DNA of 64,000 bases from Clostridia bacterium (GTDB lineage Bacteria; Bacillota_A; Clostridia; Oscillospirales; CAG-272): NCBI GenBank assembly GCA_017467205.1, contig JAFTSQ010000005.1:62001-126000 (forward strand), written 5' to 3'. Every line of letters begins with the position of its first letter. The first letter of the stretch is position 1. This document shows positions 44,776 through 55,754 of this stretch, piece after piece. Under the pieces are notes generated by a model. That model ran no database searches. It saw only the letters and a list, made by a program, of their open reading frames with translations, and was not told the DNA's origin. Made by a program: the position numbers and the translations under genes.

Positions 44776-47700
44776 TTAGACCGTTGCCTCTATCTCGGGG
44801 AGTTTTTCGAATTCTCCAAGGTAGAAGTCGAACATAGCCTTAAGATATTGATTATAATTATCGGTGCTTGTGACGGAAGGAAGAGCCTCGTTAACGGCTG
44901 CGATAGCAGCTTCAAATGCAGCGCGGTCCTCATCGCTATTGCTCATAGAGTAAGCGTGATATGCTCGCTCTACCTCAATCAGCTTTTCACCGATAGCCAT
45001 AACGTCATCAGCGAGAACTGCTTCAAAGAATGACTTAAGTCCGTCGTAGTAGAGGGTATCACCGTCGAAAACAAAGAACATATCGCGCTTTTCAGCATCG
45101 AGATTTCTCATTGCTGTCATAATTTCGAGAACTGCTTCAGCATCAAAGTTTGTAGCCTTCTTGAACTGCATATACATAAGGTACTGCGCATCTGCAAGGA
45201 ATGCTTGTATTCCCGAGGGATAGTAAAGATCCCAAGCAAAGAAGACCTTATTATTCGCGTCTTCAGTAACCTCGCCACTGTCTGTGACACCGTCACCTTC
45301 CGTAGTACCGTCACCCGCGGTCGCTCCGTCTTCTCCGTCGCCGTTGTCGGTAAACGTTATCGTAGCGTTTACGAGTACGGAAATATATATCATTCGCATA
45401 TCGGAAACCGCAACGTCAAGATTGTTGGTGATGTTATCGTTTATCACAAACTTCTGCGAATAGAACGCCATAATTACGTTTTTATCCTCGGCGGACAGTA
45501 TCTGCGCTCTGAGCTTATCAGCCTTCTCATAAGTAGCGAAAAGAAGAATATATACAGGGCTGCTGACATCTGCATTTGCTTCATCGCTGAGGAAGCTGTA
45601 AATTGTGTAGAAGTCGCCTATCGTAGCACTAAGATCTTCAAAGATAGCAGAGTATTCGGGGGAGAGCTCGGCGGAGGCTATATTCTTCTCGTAATTATAG
45701 ATGTCCAAGTATTTTTTATAGCAATCCCCAAGATACTCATCAAAGAGATCCTGATTTTCCGTAGAGAGTCCGTCATAAGCCGTATCGATTGCTTCCATCT
45801 TCGCGAAGAAGTTGTCGAGAGCTGATTCGTATCTGTTCTTATTGAGGTAGTATTCGATAGCGAGAAGCATATCCTGAGTTATATCGTGAGTATCGGGCAT
45901 ATACGTCTCAAGATATATTGCTATGAAGTACATGAACATACCTTTAACTTGGAGCTCGGGGTAGTCAAAGAGCATTGAATCTCTGACTTCCTCGGTGCGA
46001 TAGAGGTAATAGAGCGAGCCTAAGAACGCCTGTTGCTTCATAGGGGTAAGCGACACGAAGCTGTCAAACATATCCTTGATGGCTGCTTTATTAGCATCTA
46101 CGTCATATTTTTCATCCGTACTGTTGTAGTATCCTTCAAACAGCGTCAAGAATTTATCCAAGAGCGCGACATACTCAGCATCGCCAAGAAGAGGACCACT
46201 CAAATTAATGTAGCCTGCAACGGCTCTTGTATTGTAGTCCTGTATCAGAAGATCAAATTCGAATACCTCGTAGAGCTCCTTGTACAACTCGTTATCGCCG
46301 TTCTTAATTTCTTCTGAGAGCTTAAGAGCCTCTTTGTAGTAATACATAAATCCGGTAGTATCATTCCAAAGGGGTTTGCTCTGCTCCATGCTGTATGCTT
46401 CGTTATATGCGGTAGCTACAGCGGCGTAAAGGTCCTGCATTTTATTGGGGAAGGGGACCTTCTCCCAAAGCTCTTCGACCATAGTATCTTTTCTGTAAGT
46501 CAGATAGTAAGAATAGATAATGTCGAAGTAATCGCCATTCTCTCTCCAGCCGTTTACAAGCTCGCAGATATAATAGTAATTGGTGTACTGTGAATATGAC
46601 TCGTTAGTTATTGCGCGTACTGCTTGAATAATGCCGGAGCTATGTTCTTCGAGGGATTCATTTGTCCACGTGGTTATGTCGTCAAGGTATTCGTAAAGAG
46701 TGACCATGTGCTCAAAAAGATCATGAAGCAGAGCAAGGTCTTTTGACGGAATAACGAAAACAGTGTTGGATATGGTTGCCTTGACGGTTTCCGGCTTTCC
46801 AAATTCGTTCTCGATCTCTTGTTCGAGATATACAACCTCACTGAATTCATCAATAACCTCGGTCAAAAGCGCGCCCAACGTGTAGAGATCGTCGTCTTCA
46901 TCGTCAAACTTTCTGCACACCTCAACCATAGATTCATAGCTAGTAGCTTTGATGTTATATCCGGATGCGTTTATAGTAAACGCATCGGAGAATGTCTCAG
47001 CGGCATCCAAATATTTATTAAACAGATGCAAGGCCGCCACCCTCGCAACCTTTTCGGTTGCTTCTGTGGAGACAAGCTTTTTATCCATTATAGTAAGATC
47101 GAGGTATGCCGTTACTGCATCAAGCGCAATTTCGCCCACCTCTTCGGTGAAGAATTCCTCGCCTTCCTTTGCCCAGTCTATCTCGGGGATAATCTCAGCG
47201 GCATCGTACATTATCGAAACGGCACTGTACTTGATAGAGATCGGGAACTCTTCGGTTTTGCCCGCATAAACGATTTTAACGATTTGCTTGAGAGGGGTAG
47301 TTCTGTTTTCGGCTGTCGCGAGCGAAGGATCAAAGCCTCGGATCATATCTTTGTTGAGCTCTACGTACTTGTACAGAGAAGAATTACCCGCTGCGGTAAC
47401 GGTGAAAAATCCGCCCGCAAAGTCGAATTCGGTATCGTGACTGTTATATATCATCTTATTGGGCGCAGAGAATTTTATTTCTCCTATATCATAGATATTC
47501 GCCGGAAGAGTATCAGTATAGATTTCGTTGTTTGCGCCGGTATAGCGCACTGTTACGTTGAGCCCGGTTTTTGCAGTTGATGAGTCGAAGCCCTCTAAAG
47601 ATATTTTGTCATCACTCATTTGAACGTCAAAGGTCGTACCGTCGTTGCGCGTGATCTTGATGTTTCCCTTAGCTTTGTTGAATTCATCATTTACAAAGTA

Positions 47701-48075
47701 ATTTAATTCACATCCGTTGAATATCATTCTGCGGATTACGGTAACATCGAGAGTCGTAGATTGCTCACCGTAGGTAATGGTCAGTGACTGCTTGCCTAAG
47801 GTGTTTTTGTCGTATCCCGTTACGGTAACCTCGGGAGAGGTGAGGCTTACTGTTACAGTTTCATTTTTGCCTTCCACGGTAAGCTTTCCTGCGGAAAGGT
47901 CAAGGTTCTCGCCCTGCACGAAAACGACCTGGGGCATATTTTCTTTAGTTATATAAATATTGCTTGTTGCCGGACCGCTATCACAGCCTGTAAATGCAAA
48001 CACGATCGTAACAAGTATGATGAGAGCCGCAGCGGCAAGAAATACTTTAACGTGTTTTTTATTCATTGTATTCAT
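44776..48075 (-). CDS. Very large lipoprotein with Ig-like domains and a long helical body
   Basis: 1099 residues. Signal peptide with lipobox FTGC (Cys31). After it come about three or four Ig-like repeats (GYDKNTLGKQSLTITYG, GFDSSTAKTGLNVTVRY, GFDPSLATAENRTTP with IVKIVYAGKTEEF), like bacterial Ig group 3 domains. From about residue 320 to the end the sequence is almost wholly helical, with many Tyr, Glu and Asp, and a low-complexity Gly/Asp/Glu patch near 915-945. No family recognised for the helical part. AGAGG precedes ATG 48075; an ATG three codons later is possible. It is the last gene of the MoxR-VWA operon, 10 nt after the leucine-rich-repeat lipoprotein. Confidence 0.75.
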   Translation of the reverse strand: MNTMNKKHVKVFLAAAALIILVTIVFAFTGCDSGPATSNIYITKENMPQVVFVQGENLDLSAGKLTVEGKNETVTVSLTSPEVTVTGYDKNTLGKQSLTITYGEQSTTLDVTVIRRMIFNGCELNYFVNDEFNKAKGNIKITRNDGTTFDVQMSDDKISLEGFDSSTAKTGLNVTVRYTGANNEIYTDTLPANIYDIGEIKFSAPNKMIYNSHDTEFDFAGGFFTVTAAGNSSLYKYVELNKDMIRGFDPSLATAENRTTPLKQIVKIVYAGKTEEFPISIKYSAVSIMYDAAEIIPEIDWAKEGEEFFTEEVGEIALDAVTAYLDLTIMDKKLVSTEATEKVARVAALHLFNKYLDAAETFSDAFTINASGYNIKATSYESMVEVCRKFDDEDDDLYTLGALLTEVIDEFSEVVYLEQEIENEFGKPETVKATISNTVFVIPSKDLALLHDLFEHMVTLYEYLDDITTWTNESLEEHSSGIIQAVRAITNESYSQYTNYYYICELVNGWRENGDYFDIIYSYYLTYRKDTMVEELWEKVPFPNKMQDLYAAVATAYNEAYSMEQSKPLWNDTTGFMYYYKEALKLSEEIKNGDNELYKELYEVFEFDLLIQDYNTRAVAGYINLSGPLLGDAEYVALLDKFLTLFEGYYNSTDEKYDVDANKAAIKDMFDSFVSLTPMKQQAFLGSLYYLYRTEEVRDSMLFDYPELQVKGMFMYFIAIYLETYMPDTHDITQDMLLAIEYYLNKNRYESALDNFFAKMEAIDTAYDGLSTENQDLFDEYLGDCYKKYLDIYNYEKNIASAELSPEYSAIFEDLSATIGDFYTIYSFLSDEANADVSSPVYILLFATYEKADKLRAQILSAEDKNVIMAFYSQKFVINDNITNNLDVAVSDMRMIYISVLVNATITFTDNGDGEDGATAGDGTTEGDGVTDSGEVTEDANNKVFFAWDLYYPSGIQAFLADAQYLMYMQFKKATNFDAEAVLEIMTAMRNLDAEKRDMFFVFDGDTLYYDGLKSFFEAVLADDVMAIGEKLIEVERAYHAYSMSNSDEDRAAFEAAIAAVNEALPSVTSTDNYNQYLKAMFDFYLGEFEKLPEIEATV

Positions 48076-48084
48076 CAGTTCCTC

Positions 48085-50985
48085 TTAATTTGTAGATTGA
48101 GTATCGCCGGAGGCGTTGCCGCCGGTTCCATCCTGTGAGCTATCCTGGGAAGTTCCATCCGTTTCGGTGTCTTCCGGGACTTCGGGGTCGACGGGCTCAC
48201 CCTCGGACCATAAAGAATAGAGAGTGGTTCCGTCGGGAGCCGAGATGAAATTATCAGCTGCATATACAGATTTACCGTTAGCCTCTGTCGACCAGCCATC
48301 AAAGGTATAACCTTTGCGTGAGGGAGCGGAGGAAGGCTTAAGCTCGGAAATATTTTCAATGCTATTTGCATTCTTCACGAAAGAGACAACGTATCCGTTA
48401 TCTTCGGAGAGTGTTACTCCCCAAACAACAGGACGGTAGGAGGAGTTCCAACGTTCCGACCAGGTAGACGGTACCGACTCGAACTCGGTATAGATGGTTG
48501 CTGAATTTCCGTAGAAGGAATGCTTTCCGACATTTACAAGATTGCTGCCTATCATAACGGCTGTAAGCTTGCTCATATTTCTGAAGGAGTAATCTCCTAT
48601 TGTGGTAAGGGATGCGGGAAGCACGAGCTTTTTGACGTTCTCGCACTTGTAGAATGCGAAGTTTCCAATGCTTTCAACGCCCTCGGAAATGGTGAGGTCC
48701 TTAGCTGTCGAGCAGCCTCTGAATGCGTATTTACCGATGCTTTTTACATTTGTGGGGATTACTATCGCTTCTACGCTTGAGCAATTGTAGAAGGTGTAGT
48801 CGGCAATATGCTTGAGTCCTGAGCCGATCTCAAGAGTCTTGATTTTTTCGCAATTGTAGAAAGCGGCGCTGCCGAGGAATGTAACGCTATCGGGTATATC
48901 CAGCTTTACAATGCCCTGGCATCCGTAGAAGGCACTGCTGCCGATGCTTTCGATGCCCTCGCCAAGAACCAAGTCGCCGTACACGGGTATCCAATTTCCG
49001 TCTTCGTCTTCATATCCAAGCTTACCTTCACCAAGGTTGGTGCATCCCTTGAATGCACCGTCGCCAATAGATTTTACGGTACCGGGAATATGAAGCGAGG
49101 AGATCAACGTACAGTTCTGGAATGCGTACTTGCCGATCTTTTCGGTTCCTTCGGGAATTTTAACTTTACCAAGGTCACCGAATTGCAGATAGTAGCAGTC
49201 GGCAAAGGAAAAGTCGCCGAGAAGCTTAAGATTTGCAGGAAGGTTTATGTAAGAAAGATAACCTTGCTTATAGAACGCACCTTTTCCGATGCTTTCGACG
49301 GTGTCAGCGATGTGGAAGGAGTTTAGCAGCATTCCGTCGTAGAAGGCGTAGTCTGCAATTCCTTTGATGCCGTCCTTTAAAACTACGTCCATCACGGCTT
49401 CGGGCTGAATACCTACTACCCAGTTGTCAACGTAAACTATGTTGTCTGCATTGTTATAAAGACGTGTATAAAGGAATGCACGTACACCGACTCTGGTAAG
49501 CGTGTCGGGAAGATTTATTCCGGAGTCCTCAAGTGTCTTGCAAAGATAGAAGGAGTAGTCTCCGATAGTCTTAAGATCCGAACCGAGTACTACGTCACGG
49601 AGAACCTCACAGTTCGCGAAGGAATAAGCGCCGAGATCGATGATAGGACCGTCAAGAATAACCTCCCAAAGCGACATACAGTTCGCAAATGCGTATTCGC
49701 CAACGTACTTCACCGTCGAGGAGTTAATGCTCTCAAGCTTGGTGCACGCGTTAAACGCGCTATCTGCAATGCCTACGATGCTGGAGTCAAACTCGAAGGA
49801 TTTAATATCCTTGTTTTTGCATTCAATAATCCAGCCATCCGCAACGACTGTATCAGGCGCATCGTTGTAGAATTTTGTACCCCAAAACGCTTCGGTTCCT
49901 ATTTTTTCAATTCCGGAGCCAAGCTTTATCGTTTGGAGTGATGCGCAATTTCTGAACGCGGAGATATCGATAATCTTAACGCTGTCGGGAACAATGAGGA
50001 GTGAAATTGCCGTCTCCGAGAACGCAGCGACACCGATAGAGGTAAGCTTGCAGCCACCGTCCGGAGTGCCGAAGGTTACATTCTTGAGTTCCGTACAATT
50101 ATAAAACGCGTATTCGCCGAGACTATTCACGTTGCTTCCGAGTTTAATTTCGGGTAGCTTAGAGCAACCGGAGAATGCGTAGTCGCCTATGGTCTGTATC
50201 GAATCGGGAAGGCTTATATTTGTAAGCGATTCACAGTTCGTGAAGGCATAATTGCCGATAGAAGTAATGCTTCCGTCAAATGAAACGTTCACAAGTCCGC
50301 GGCAGAGCGAGAAGGCGTACTCGGGTATAGACGTCACTTTTTTAGGTATAACTATAGACTCAAGCTTAGGGCAGTTTTGAAATGCGTAGGGGCTGATTGA
50401 CTCAAGTGATTCAGGGAGGACAATCTCAGTAAGCCCGGAGCACGCGGCAAATGCATACTCTCCGATGCTCTTGACGTGCTCGCCTATTACGATTTTGGTC
50501 AGACGTCCGTTTCTTCTGAATGCACTCTTTGCAATACTCGTTACGGGCTTTCCTCTGAAGACGCTCTCCATAACGACGTCGCCATCTGCCGTGCCGAGTC
50601 CGGTGAGTTCATACTCGGTCTTGTTATTGATAAGAGTATATATAAGTCCCGTTTCGGGAACTTTTTCAAAAATGTATTCTGCATAAACGGAATTCTCAAA
50701 CTCATCATTATTGGTGATAGCTTGAATTCTGATTGTGTGCTCACCTGCCGAAAGGCTTGTGAGCGGGTATGAATTTTGTCTGGTGCTGGTCTTTACGGTA
50801 TCGTCTACTTCAATGTAGTATGCCGTTGCTTCCTTGACCTTGCTCCAAGTCAGAGTGAGCGTGTCACCGTCAACTCTAAAGTTTGAAGGCGCGGAAAGCC
50901 TCTTATTACCGCACGAGCTCAACGTTACCAGACAAAGTATTGCAAGGCACATAAGCGCCAGCATTAAACCAATTTTCTTCTTCAT
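48085..50985 (-). CDS. Leucine-rich-repeat surface lipoprotein (BspA-type)
   Basis: 966 residues. Signal peptide with lipobox TLSSC (Cys25). One fibronectin type III domain (about 31-112, FRVDGDTLTLTWSKV) is followed by about 28-30 BspA-type leucine-rich repeats (about 140-840) and an InlB/Flg_new repeat (SRKGYTFDGWSTEANGKS). A Thr/Ser/Asp-rich tail follows. ATG 50985 is preceded by AAGGAG; the open frame 30 codons upstream has no site. It follows the double-VWA gene in the same operon. Confidence 0.88.
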   Translation of the reverse strand: MKKKIGLMLALMCLAILCLVTLSSCGNKRLSAPSNFRVDGDTLTLTWSKVKEATAYYIEVDDTVKTSTRQNSYPLTSLSAGEHTIRIQAITNNDEFENSVYAEYIFEKVPETGLIYTLINNKTEYELTGLGTADGDVVMESVFRGKPVTSIAKSAFRRNGRLTKIVIGEHVKSIGEYAFAACSGLTEIVLPESLESISPYAFQNCPKLESIVIPKKVTSIPEYAFSLCRGLVNVSFDGSITSIGNYAFTNCESLTNISLPDSIQTIGDYAFSGCSKLPEIKLGSNVNSLGEYAFYNCTELKNVTFGTPDGGCKLTSIGVAAFSETAISLLIVPDSVKIIDISAFRNCASLQTIKLGSGIEKIGTEAFWGTKFYNDAPDTVVADGWIIECKNKDIKSFEFDSSIVGIADSAFNACTKLESINSSTVKYVGEYAFANCMSLWEVILDGPIIDLGAYSFANCEVLRDVVLGSDLKTIGDYSFYLCKTLEDSGINLPDTLTRVGVRAFLYTRLYNNADNIVYVDNWVVGIQPEAVMDVVLKDGIKGIADYAFYDGMLLNSFHIADTVESIGKGAFYKQGYLSYINLPANLKLLGDFSFADCYYLQFGDLGKVKIPEGTEKIGKYAFQNCTLISSLHIPGTVKSIGDGAFKGCTNLGEGKLGYEDEDGNWIPVYGDLVLGEGIESIGSSAFYGCQGIVKLDIPDSVTFLGSAAFYNCEKIKTLEIGSGLKHIADYTFYNCSSVEAIVIPTNVKSIGKYAFRGCSTAKDLTISEGVESIGNFAFYKCENVKKLVLPASLTTIGDYSFRNMSKLTAVMIGSNLVNVGKHSFYGNSATIYTEFESVPSTWSERWNSSYRPVVWGVTLSEDNGYVVSFVKNANSIENISELKPSSAPSRKGYTFDGWSTEANGKSVYAADNFISAPDGTTLYSLWSEGEPVDPEVPEDTETDGTSQDSSQDGTGGNASGDTQSTN
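48480..50560 (-). repeat. BspA-type leucine-rich repeat array in the lipoprotein
   Basis: Regular units of about 23 residues, such as ITSIGNYAFTNCESLTNISL and VKSIGKYAFRGCSTAKDLTI. Confidence 0.88.
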
Positions 50986-51109
50986 CTTTTTCTCCTTAGG
51001 ATAATAAAGGTATTCTGATCCTTGGAATATATCAGGGGCGCGCTTATACGCGAGCGTAAGCGCGCTGAATTTCATCCCCTAAATATATTCTTCATATCAA
51101 AATATCGGT

Positions 51110-53842
51110 TTACTTTGACAGTAACGATTTTCTTGCTTTATAATCTTGAATTATCTCGTTTGGCCACTTAAACTTGAACTTGCGAGCTGCAATATCAAGC
51201 AAGAAGAGGACGAGAGCGATGATTATAAATACTATTCGGGGATCGATTGTATGGTGCAGATATTTAACAACGTTTTCAAATATCTGCCAGGGGTTGTCGG
51301 TTTCTATAACTGTACCGTTACCCGACTTTGCAAGATCGGACATAAATTGCTCGCTTGCTTGATTGTCGAAGAACGTGTTGTACTCTTCGGAGTACGAGAA
51401 GCTCTTATAGATCGTTGCATCAGAAACGACGTTGCCTACCTCGTCCTTCTTAATAACGGTTATTTCGTGCATACCGGGATTCTTTATGACAAGGTTGATA
51501 CGGCTGTACGTGCTTCCAACGCCGGGGGTATAAGTGCTGACAACGGGCTCAAATCCGCCATCCGGAGACGGTGAGGTAACCTTGACTTCAAGAGTATTGC
51601 CCTCTGCAAGCTCGGTGAATATGCTGAGCTGAGTAGTATAGTTCTTCGAGGTAATCTCAAGCTCAATATCCGATTTGCGAATGCTCTCGGAAGGGAAAAG
51701 ACCCATAACGATGTTGTTTACAAGCGTGATAGCGGTAGGCGTGCCGATGAAATCGCTCGACCAAGTGCCGTTAAGGTCACACGCAAAGGTGCCAACCATA
51801 CCCGCTCCGTATTTCCACTGAGTGTAGATTGGTACGTATTCGCCCATAAGAACGACCTCGGCTCCCTTATCGACTTTAGCCTTCATTCCGTAGAATCCGT
51901 CAAGTGTGGGCATATCAGCCTGCATAATATTTGAAACGACAGAGTTAAAGGTTTTGATGGTAGGAGTAAAGGTTTCGTAGTTAACGTCCTTGATTTCGGG
52001 GACCAAAAGGTCTTCTCTCATCGCGGTGGGAACCTTCTGAATGTCCTTAACGTCGTGGAAGTTTTCAGCTGTTCCACCGGCTTCCTCAAGCAGCTCAACC
52101 ATTGCCTGCTGGGTGGTATAGGTACAGTTAATACCAATGACCGACATGGTTATGCCTGCCTCGGCATTGAGCTTCGCCTGATCGAGATAAAGCTGGGGTT
52201 CGGGGTCGCCGGGCATACCGTCGGTTACGAGAATAATGTGTCTTCTCTCAACGCTTGAAAGAGCTGTAAGCGCGCTGCGCGCTCTACTGAGCGCACCCTC
52301 GAAGATTGTACCTTCTCCGAGCTCAATGTCGTTGATAGCAGAGATGATTTTTGCCTTCTGAGGACGGGGGGTAAGCTCAACCTCCTCATCATAGTAGTCC
52401 GAGAGGGACATAATTCCGACGTAGTCACGTTCGGTAAGCGCGTCAAGGCACGCCTCCGCGCCAAGCTTTGCTGCGTAAAGAGGGCTATCTTCGTACGGTG
52501 TATTTTTGTCCCACATTGAGCCTGAACGGTCAATGACTATCATTACGGCTACGGGGGGAGTATAGTTGATAGCCTCTACGGGAAGCATATCCTGGTAGAT
52601 CGTTCCGTACATATCGTCTTTGGTGTAAGCGTTTGCCTCCCATTGCGCATCGGACGGATTGGAATCCACCTCATTACCGCAGACGGTGAACAGACCGCCT
52701 CCTATGTCGTGAACGTAGGAGTAGAGAATTTCATCAAAGCCATCAGGCATATCGTCGTTTGATATGTTTACTAAGATGATTTCGTCGAATTCGCGAAGCT
52801 GATCAAGCGTTCTCGGCATTTTTTCCTCGTCCGCAACGTTTACAACCGTAACGTCGTAATCGTCCTTAAGCATATCGCGAAGAGCGGTGCTCTCACCGTC
52901 TATGCTTTCGATAACGAGCAGTTGATCGAATACTTCGAGGTAAATGAAGGTGTTATAAGTATTGTTCTGTGTAAGTGTATCCGCGCTTGATTCTACGTTA
53001 AATGACAGCTCGTGCATATCAGGGCGAGTAAAGGTCGCGGGGATCTTAACCGACTGCTCGCCTTCTGTAAGCTCTACGGATATTGTTTTGGTAATTGTAC
53101 CGGTATCCATAAGCGTAACAACTGCCGTGCCCTCGTATGAGCTGCGAAGCAGAAGCTCAAGCTCAAATTCCTCACCGACTCGAATGTTATAGTCGGGGGT
53201 GTTAACACCTGTGATAAGCACCTCGTTATCTGTTTTCTCGGCAGGGAAGTGCACGGTATCTACCTTAATTCCTTTTGCCGCCACTTGCTTTATAACTGTT
53301 GCGGCGTCGCTGTCCGTTTCAACACCGTCCGAGATGAGCACTATTCTCGCGGACTCGGGACGACTGAAAAGCTCGCTTGTATAAGAAAGAGCAGAAGCAA
53401 TATCGGTAGCAGAGTTGTCGGGCTTCGCAGCAGAAAGATATCTTCCGAAAACTCCATCCGTCTCTGTCGTGAGTTCAACTGCATATACTTGATCGTATCC
53501 AAAGGTTACAACACCGAGCTTGTACATTGAGTCGGTAGAATTTATAACGTCCTCTATAAAGGAATTCTTATCGGACTCGGTTTCGTCTCCGCTGAATGAG
53601 GTGTCTATCAGAACGATAACCTCGTTTTCGGTATTGGGTTCGTCATAGGAGAACGTCATGCCCGAAAGAACGGAGATGGAGAGAACCATAATAATCAAAT
53701 GCAGCACAATTGACACTACACGGTTCCTGGTACGTCTGTACTTCTTCGGCATACGGAAATACGGCAAAAGCGTAAGAAAAACAGCCGGAATCAGTAAGAG
53801 GAGAAGCCACGGGTTTGAAAAATTAATTCTAAAATTCGTCAT
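51110..53842 (-). CDS. Membrane protein with two von Willebrand A domains
   Basis: 910 residues. The N-terminus has two membrane helices (about 10-28 and 43-62), as in BatA-like proteins. VWA domain 1 starts at about 74 with the metal site DTSFS, and domain 2 near 445 with DRSGS followed by TDGMPGDP. Beta-rich regions separate them and follow them, and one more helix lies near the C-terminus (about 878-892), followed by a basic tail. The large middle part should be outside the cell. It starts 14 nt after the BatA-like gene ends. Function unknown; VWA proteins of MoxR operons act with the ATPase. Confidence 0.82.
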   Translation of the reverse strand: MTNFRINFSNPWLLLLLIPAVFLTLLPYFRMPKKYRRTRNRVVSIVLHLIIMVLSISVLSGMTFSYDEPNTENEVIVLIDTSFSGDETESDKNSFIEDVINSTDSMYKLGVVTFGYDQVYAVELTTETDGVFGRYLSAAKPDNSATDIASALSYTSELFSRPESARIVLISDGVETDSDAATVIKQVAAKGIKVDTVHFPAEKTDNEVLITGVNTPDYNIRVGEEFELELLLRSSYEGTAVVTLMDTGTITKTISVELTEGEQSVKIPATFTRPDMHELSFNVESSADTLTQNNTYNTFIYLEVFDQLLVIESIDGESTALRDMLKDDYDVTVVNVADEEKMPRTLDQLREFDEIILVNISNDDMPDGFDEILYSYVHDIGGGLFTVCGNEVDSNPSDAQWEANAYTKDDMYGTIYQDMLPVEAINYTPPVAVMIVIDRSGSMWDKNTPYEDSPLYAAKLGAEACLDALTERDYVGIMSLSDYYDEEVELTPRPQKAKIISAINDIELGEGTIFEGALSRARSALTALSSVERRHIILVTDGMPGDPEPQLYLDQAKLNAEAGITMSVIGINCTYTTQQAMVELLEEAGGTAENFHDVKDIQKVPTAMREDLLVPEIKDVNYETFTPTIKTFNSVVSNIMQADMPTLDGFYGMKAKVDKGAEVVLMGEYVPIYTQWKYGAGMVGTFACDLNGTWSSDFIGTPTAITLVNNIVMGLFPSESIRKSDIELEITSKNYTTQLSIFTELAEGNTLEVKVTSPSPDGGFEPVVSTYTPGVGSTYSRINLVIKNPGMHEITVIKKDEVGNVVSDATIYKSFSYSEEYNTFFDNQASEQFMSDLAKSGNGTVIETDNPWQIFENVVKYLHHTIDPRIVFIIIALVLFLLDIAARKFKFKWPNEIIQDYKARKSLLSK

Positions 53843-53855
53843 CGTTACTTCCTAT

Positions 53856-55754
53856 TTAGTAGTATTTGCGGGATTGCAGCCACCATTCAACGAATAGCAG
53901 TGAAACCAGTGCTAATGCAAAATAAAATACAAGATCAATATCCTGCGGATCTTCGGCAGGCTCGTAATAGGGATTCGTAAGAGTATCCTCGGTACGCATT
54001 ATATTGCATTCCTTTTCGGGAACCTTTACGTAAAAGTTATCGACTATCTGTTCTCCCGATATCGGAGTTTGGCTGAGAGTATAAACTCCGGGGAGAGTCA
54101 AGGGAAGATTACCGGGGAATTCAACGAATGTTTCGCTGATTCCGGGGCCATCTACGTGAAGATCAGGGCTTCTTGAGTTGAGAGTAACCGTCTCGTTAAC
54201 GTCGAACATATAGTCCGTTATTGTAGATGAAACGTAATACTCAATCATATTGTACATAAGATACGGGAACTCAAGAAGAAGGGGAAGGTTGGAGTAGTTA
54301 AGGCTAAAGGGCATAACTACTACCTTCGAATCATCGGTGTTTTTCGCAAGTAATACGGGATCCTCGCCGATGTAAGCGAGCGCAGCGTATTCCGGATCGA
54401 ACATTGTGATTCGTGAATATTGAGTAACGGTTATGTTCTCAATGTTCATACCCTGCGTGAGCGGATGCTCCTCGCCGGGCTCGAAATGCACCTCGTATGG
54501 ATATCTGTTGGTAGGACCAATGTAAATATCCGAACCGTACGGTGCAGTGTCGGGATTTGCGAGAATAACAAGACCGTCGCTCGGAAGTGTCGCGGGCATC
54601 GTATGCTCAAAGATATAAATATCAAAGCCGGAGAGCGCGGGCTCTGCCTCAAGCTTTACCTCGGTGATATCTACATCCCAACGGTTGCTGAGCTTATCTC
54701 TAAAGCTGAGCAGAACACCGCTGAAGAAGGGGTTGGGGAGCGCGCTGTAATACTGAATTTTAAGCACGGGCTTAGTTCCGCCGTAAAGGTAGAGCATATT
54801 GTCGTGACTGAAGGAGTCTGCTTGCTCAATGCGGACGTATGCGTAATCGTAGGTATAAACGCTTGCAGGCTCGGTAGCATTCTCGTAATTGCCGAATATT
54901 ACTTTTTCGGTTTGATCTCCGCTGCATCGAGCGTTTGCCACAAGGTTAAGTGTTGCACCCTCTTCGTTTACACCGTAGATATCAAGGTAAACCGTAATAT
55001 CGGCATCTCTTCCGTATGAGGCAACGTCGATTTCAAAATCATAATAGTTTTGATTAACGATTGCCTGCGCGTTGAGCAGCGATGCGTTCCAGTCGTTAAC
55101 GTCTCTCATACTCTTGACGGTAACTTCTCCGGCATCAATATATTCTGTTCCGGTGTAGAGAATAACCTCGGACTCGGGGTTTTCCGCCATTACCGATTCA
55201 GCCAGCTTCATAGCACCGTCTATATCGGCAGCGCCGTAGGTGCACTTGTAATCAGCGGCGTCGATTAATGCATCAAGCTTATCGTAAATTTCGGAGCTGA
55301 AATCGGCACCGATACGCTGAACGACGAATGAAGCCTCATCGGCGGCGAGAATGACAGACATCACACCGTTTTTGGATACGACCTCTTTGGCAAGCTCCTT
55401 AACTTCATAAACAGCTTTGTCAAAGCGGGTTTCGCCTCCGACCTCCGTAAGCATACTTGCAGAAGCATCGATTACGACGATTTTTTCGGAGTATGCATCC
55501 TTATCTTCAGCCTCAATGAAGGGTTGAGCAAGGATAAATGCACAGGTTGAAATAGCAAGGACCTGAACAAGTATCAAAAGCAGATCTCTCAGTCGGCTGA
55601 TGGGTAATTTTTTCTTTCTGAATTTTAAGCTTAATTTCCATACGTAAGTACTGGAAATTATTTTTTGCTGATAATTGGGTTTTATCAGGTAGATTATAAG
55701 AAGGATTACTAATCCGATAAGACCCAAAAATCCTAATGGGGTTAGCCAACTCAT
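53856..55754 (-). CDS. BatA-like VWA membrane protein
   Basis: 632 residues. The BatA N-terminal signature SWLTPLGFLGLIGLVILLIIY with an RKKKLPISRLRDLLLILVQ second helix is followed by a VWA domain starting at VVIDASASM (MIDAS D-x-S-x-S, about residue 94). The region from about 270 to 600 is beta-rich and contains a GATase1-like stretch. One helix at about 607-625 lies just before the C-terminus. It overlaps the DUF58 gene by 4 nt. It is expected in the membrane with the VWA domain outside. Confidence 0.88.
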   Translation of the reverse strand: MSWLTPLGFLGLIGLVILLIIYLIKPNYQQKIISSTYVWKLSLKFRKKKLPISRLRDLLLILVQVLAISTCAFILAQPFIEAEDKDAYSEKIVVIDASASMLTEVGGETRFDKAVYEVKELAKEVVSKNGVMSVILAADEASFVVQRIGADFSSEIYDKLDALIDAADYKCTYGAADIDGAMKLAESVMAENPESEVILYTGTEYIDAGEVTVKSMRDVNDWNASLLNAQAIVNQNYYDFEIDVASYGRDADITVYLDIYGVNEEGATLNLVANARCSGDQTEKVIFGNYENATEPASVYTYDYAYVRIEQADSFSHDNMLYLYGGTKPVLKIQYYSALPNPFFSGVLLSFRDKLSNRWDVDITEVKLEAEPALSGFDIYIFEHTMPATLPSDGLVILANPDTAPYGSDIYIGPTNRYPYEVHFEPGEEHPLTQGMNIENITVTQYSRITMFDPEYAALAYIGEDPVLLAKNTDDSKVVVMPFSLNYSNLPLLLEFPYLMYNMIEYYVSSTITDYMFDVNETVTLNSRSPDLHVDGPGISETFVEFPGNLPLTLPGVYTLSQTPISGEQIVDNFYVKVPEKECNIMRTEDTLTNPYYEPAEDPQDIDLVFYFALALVSLLFVEWWLQSRKYY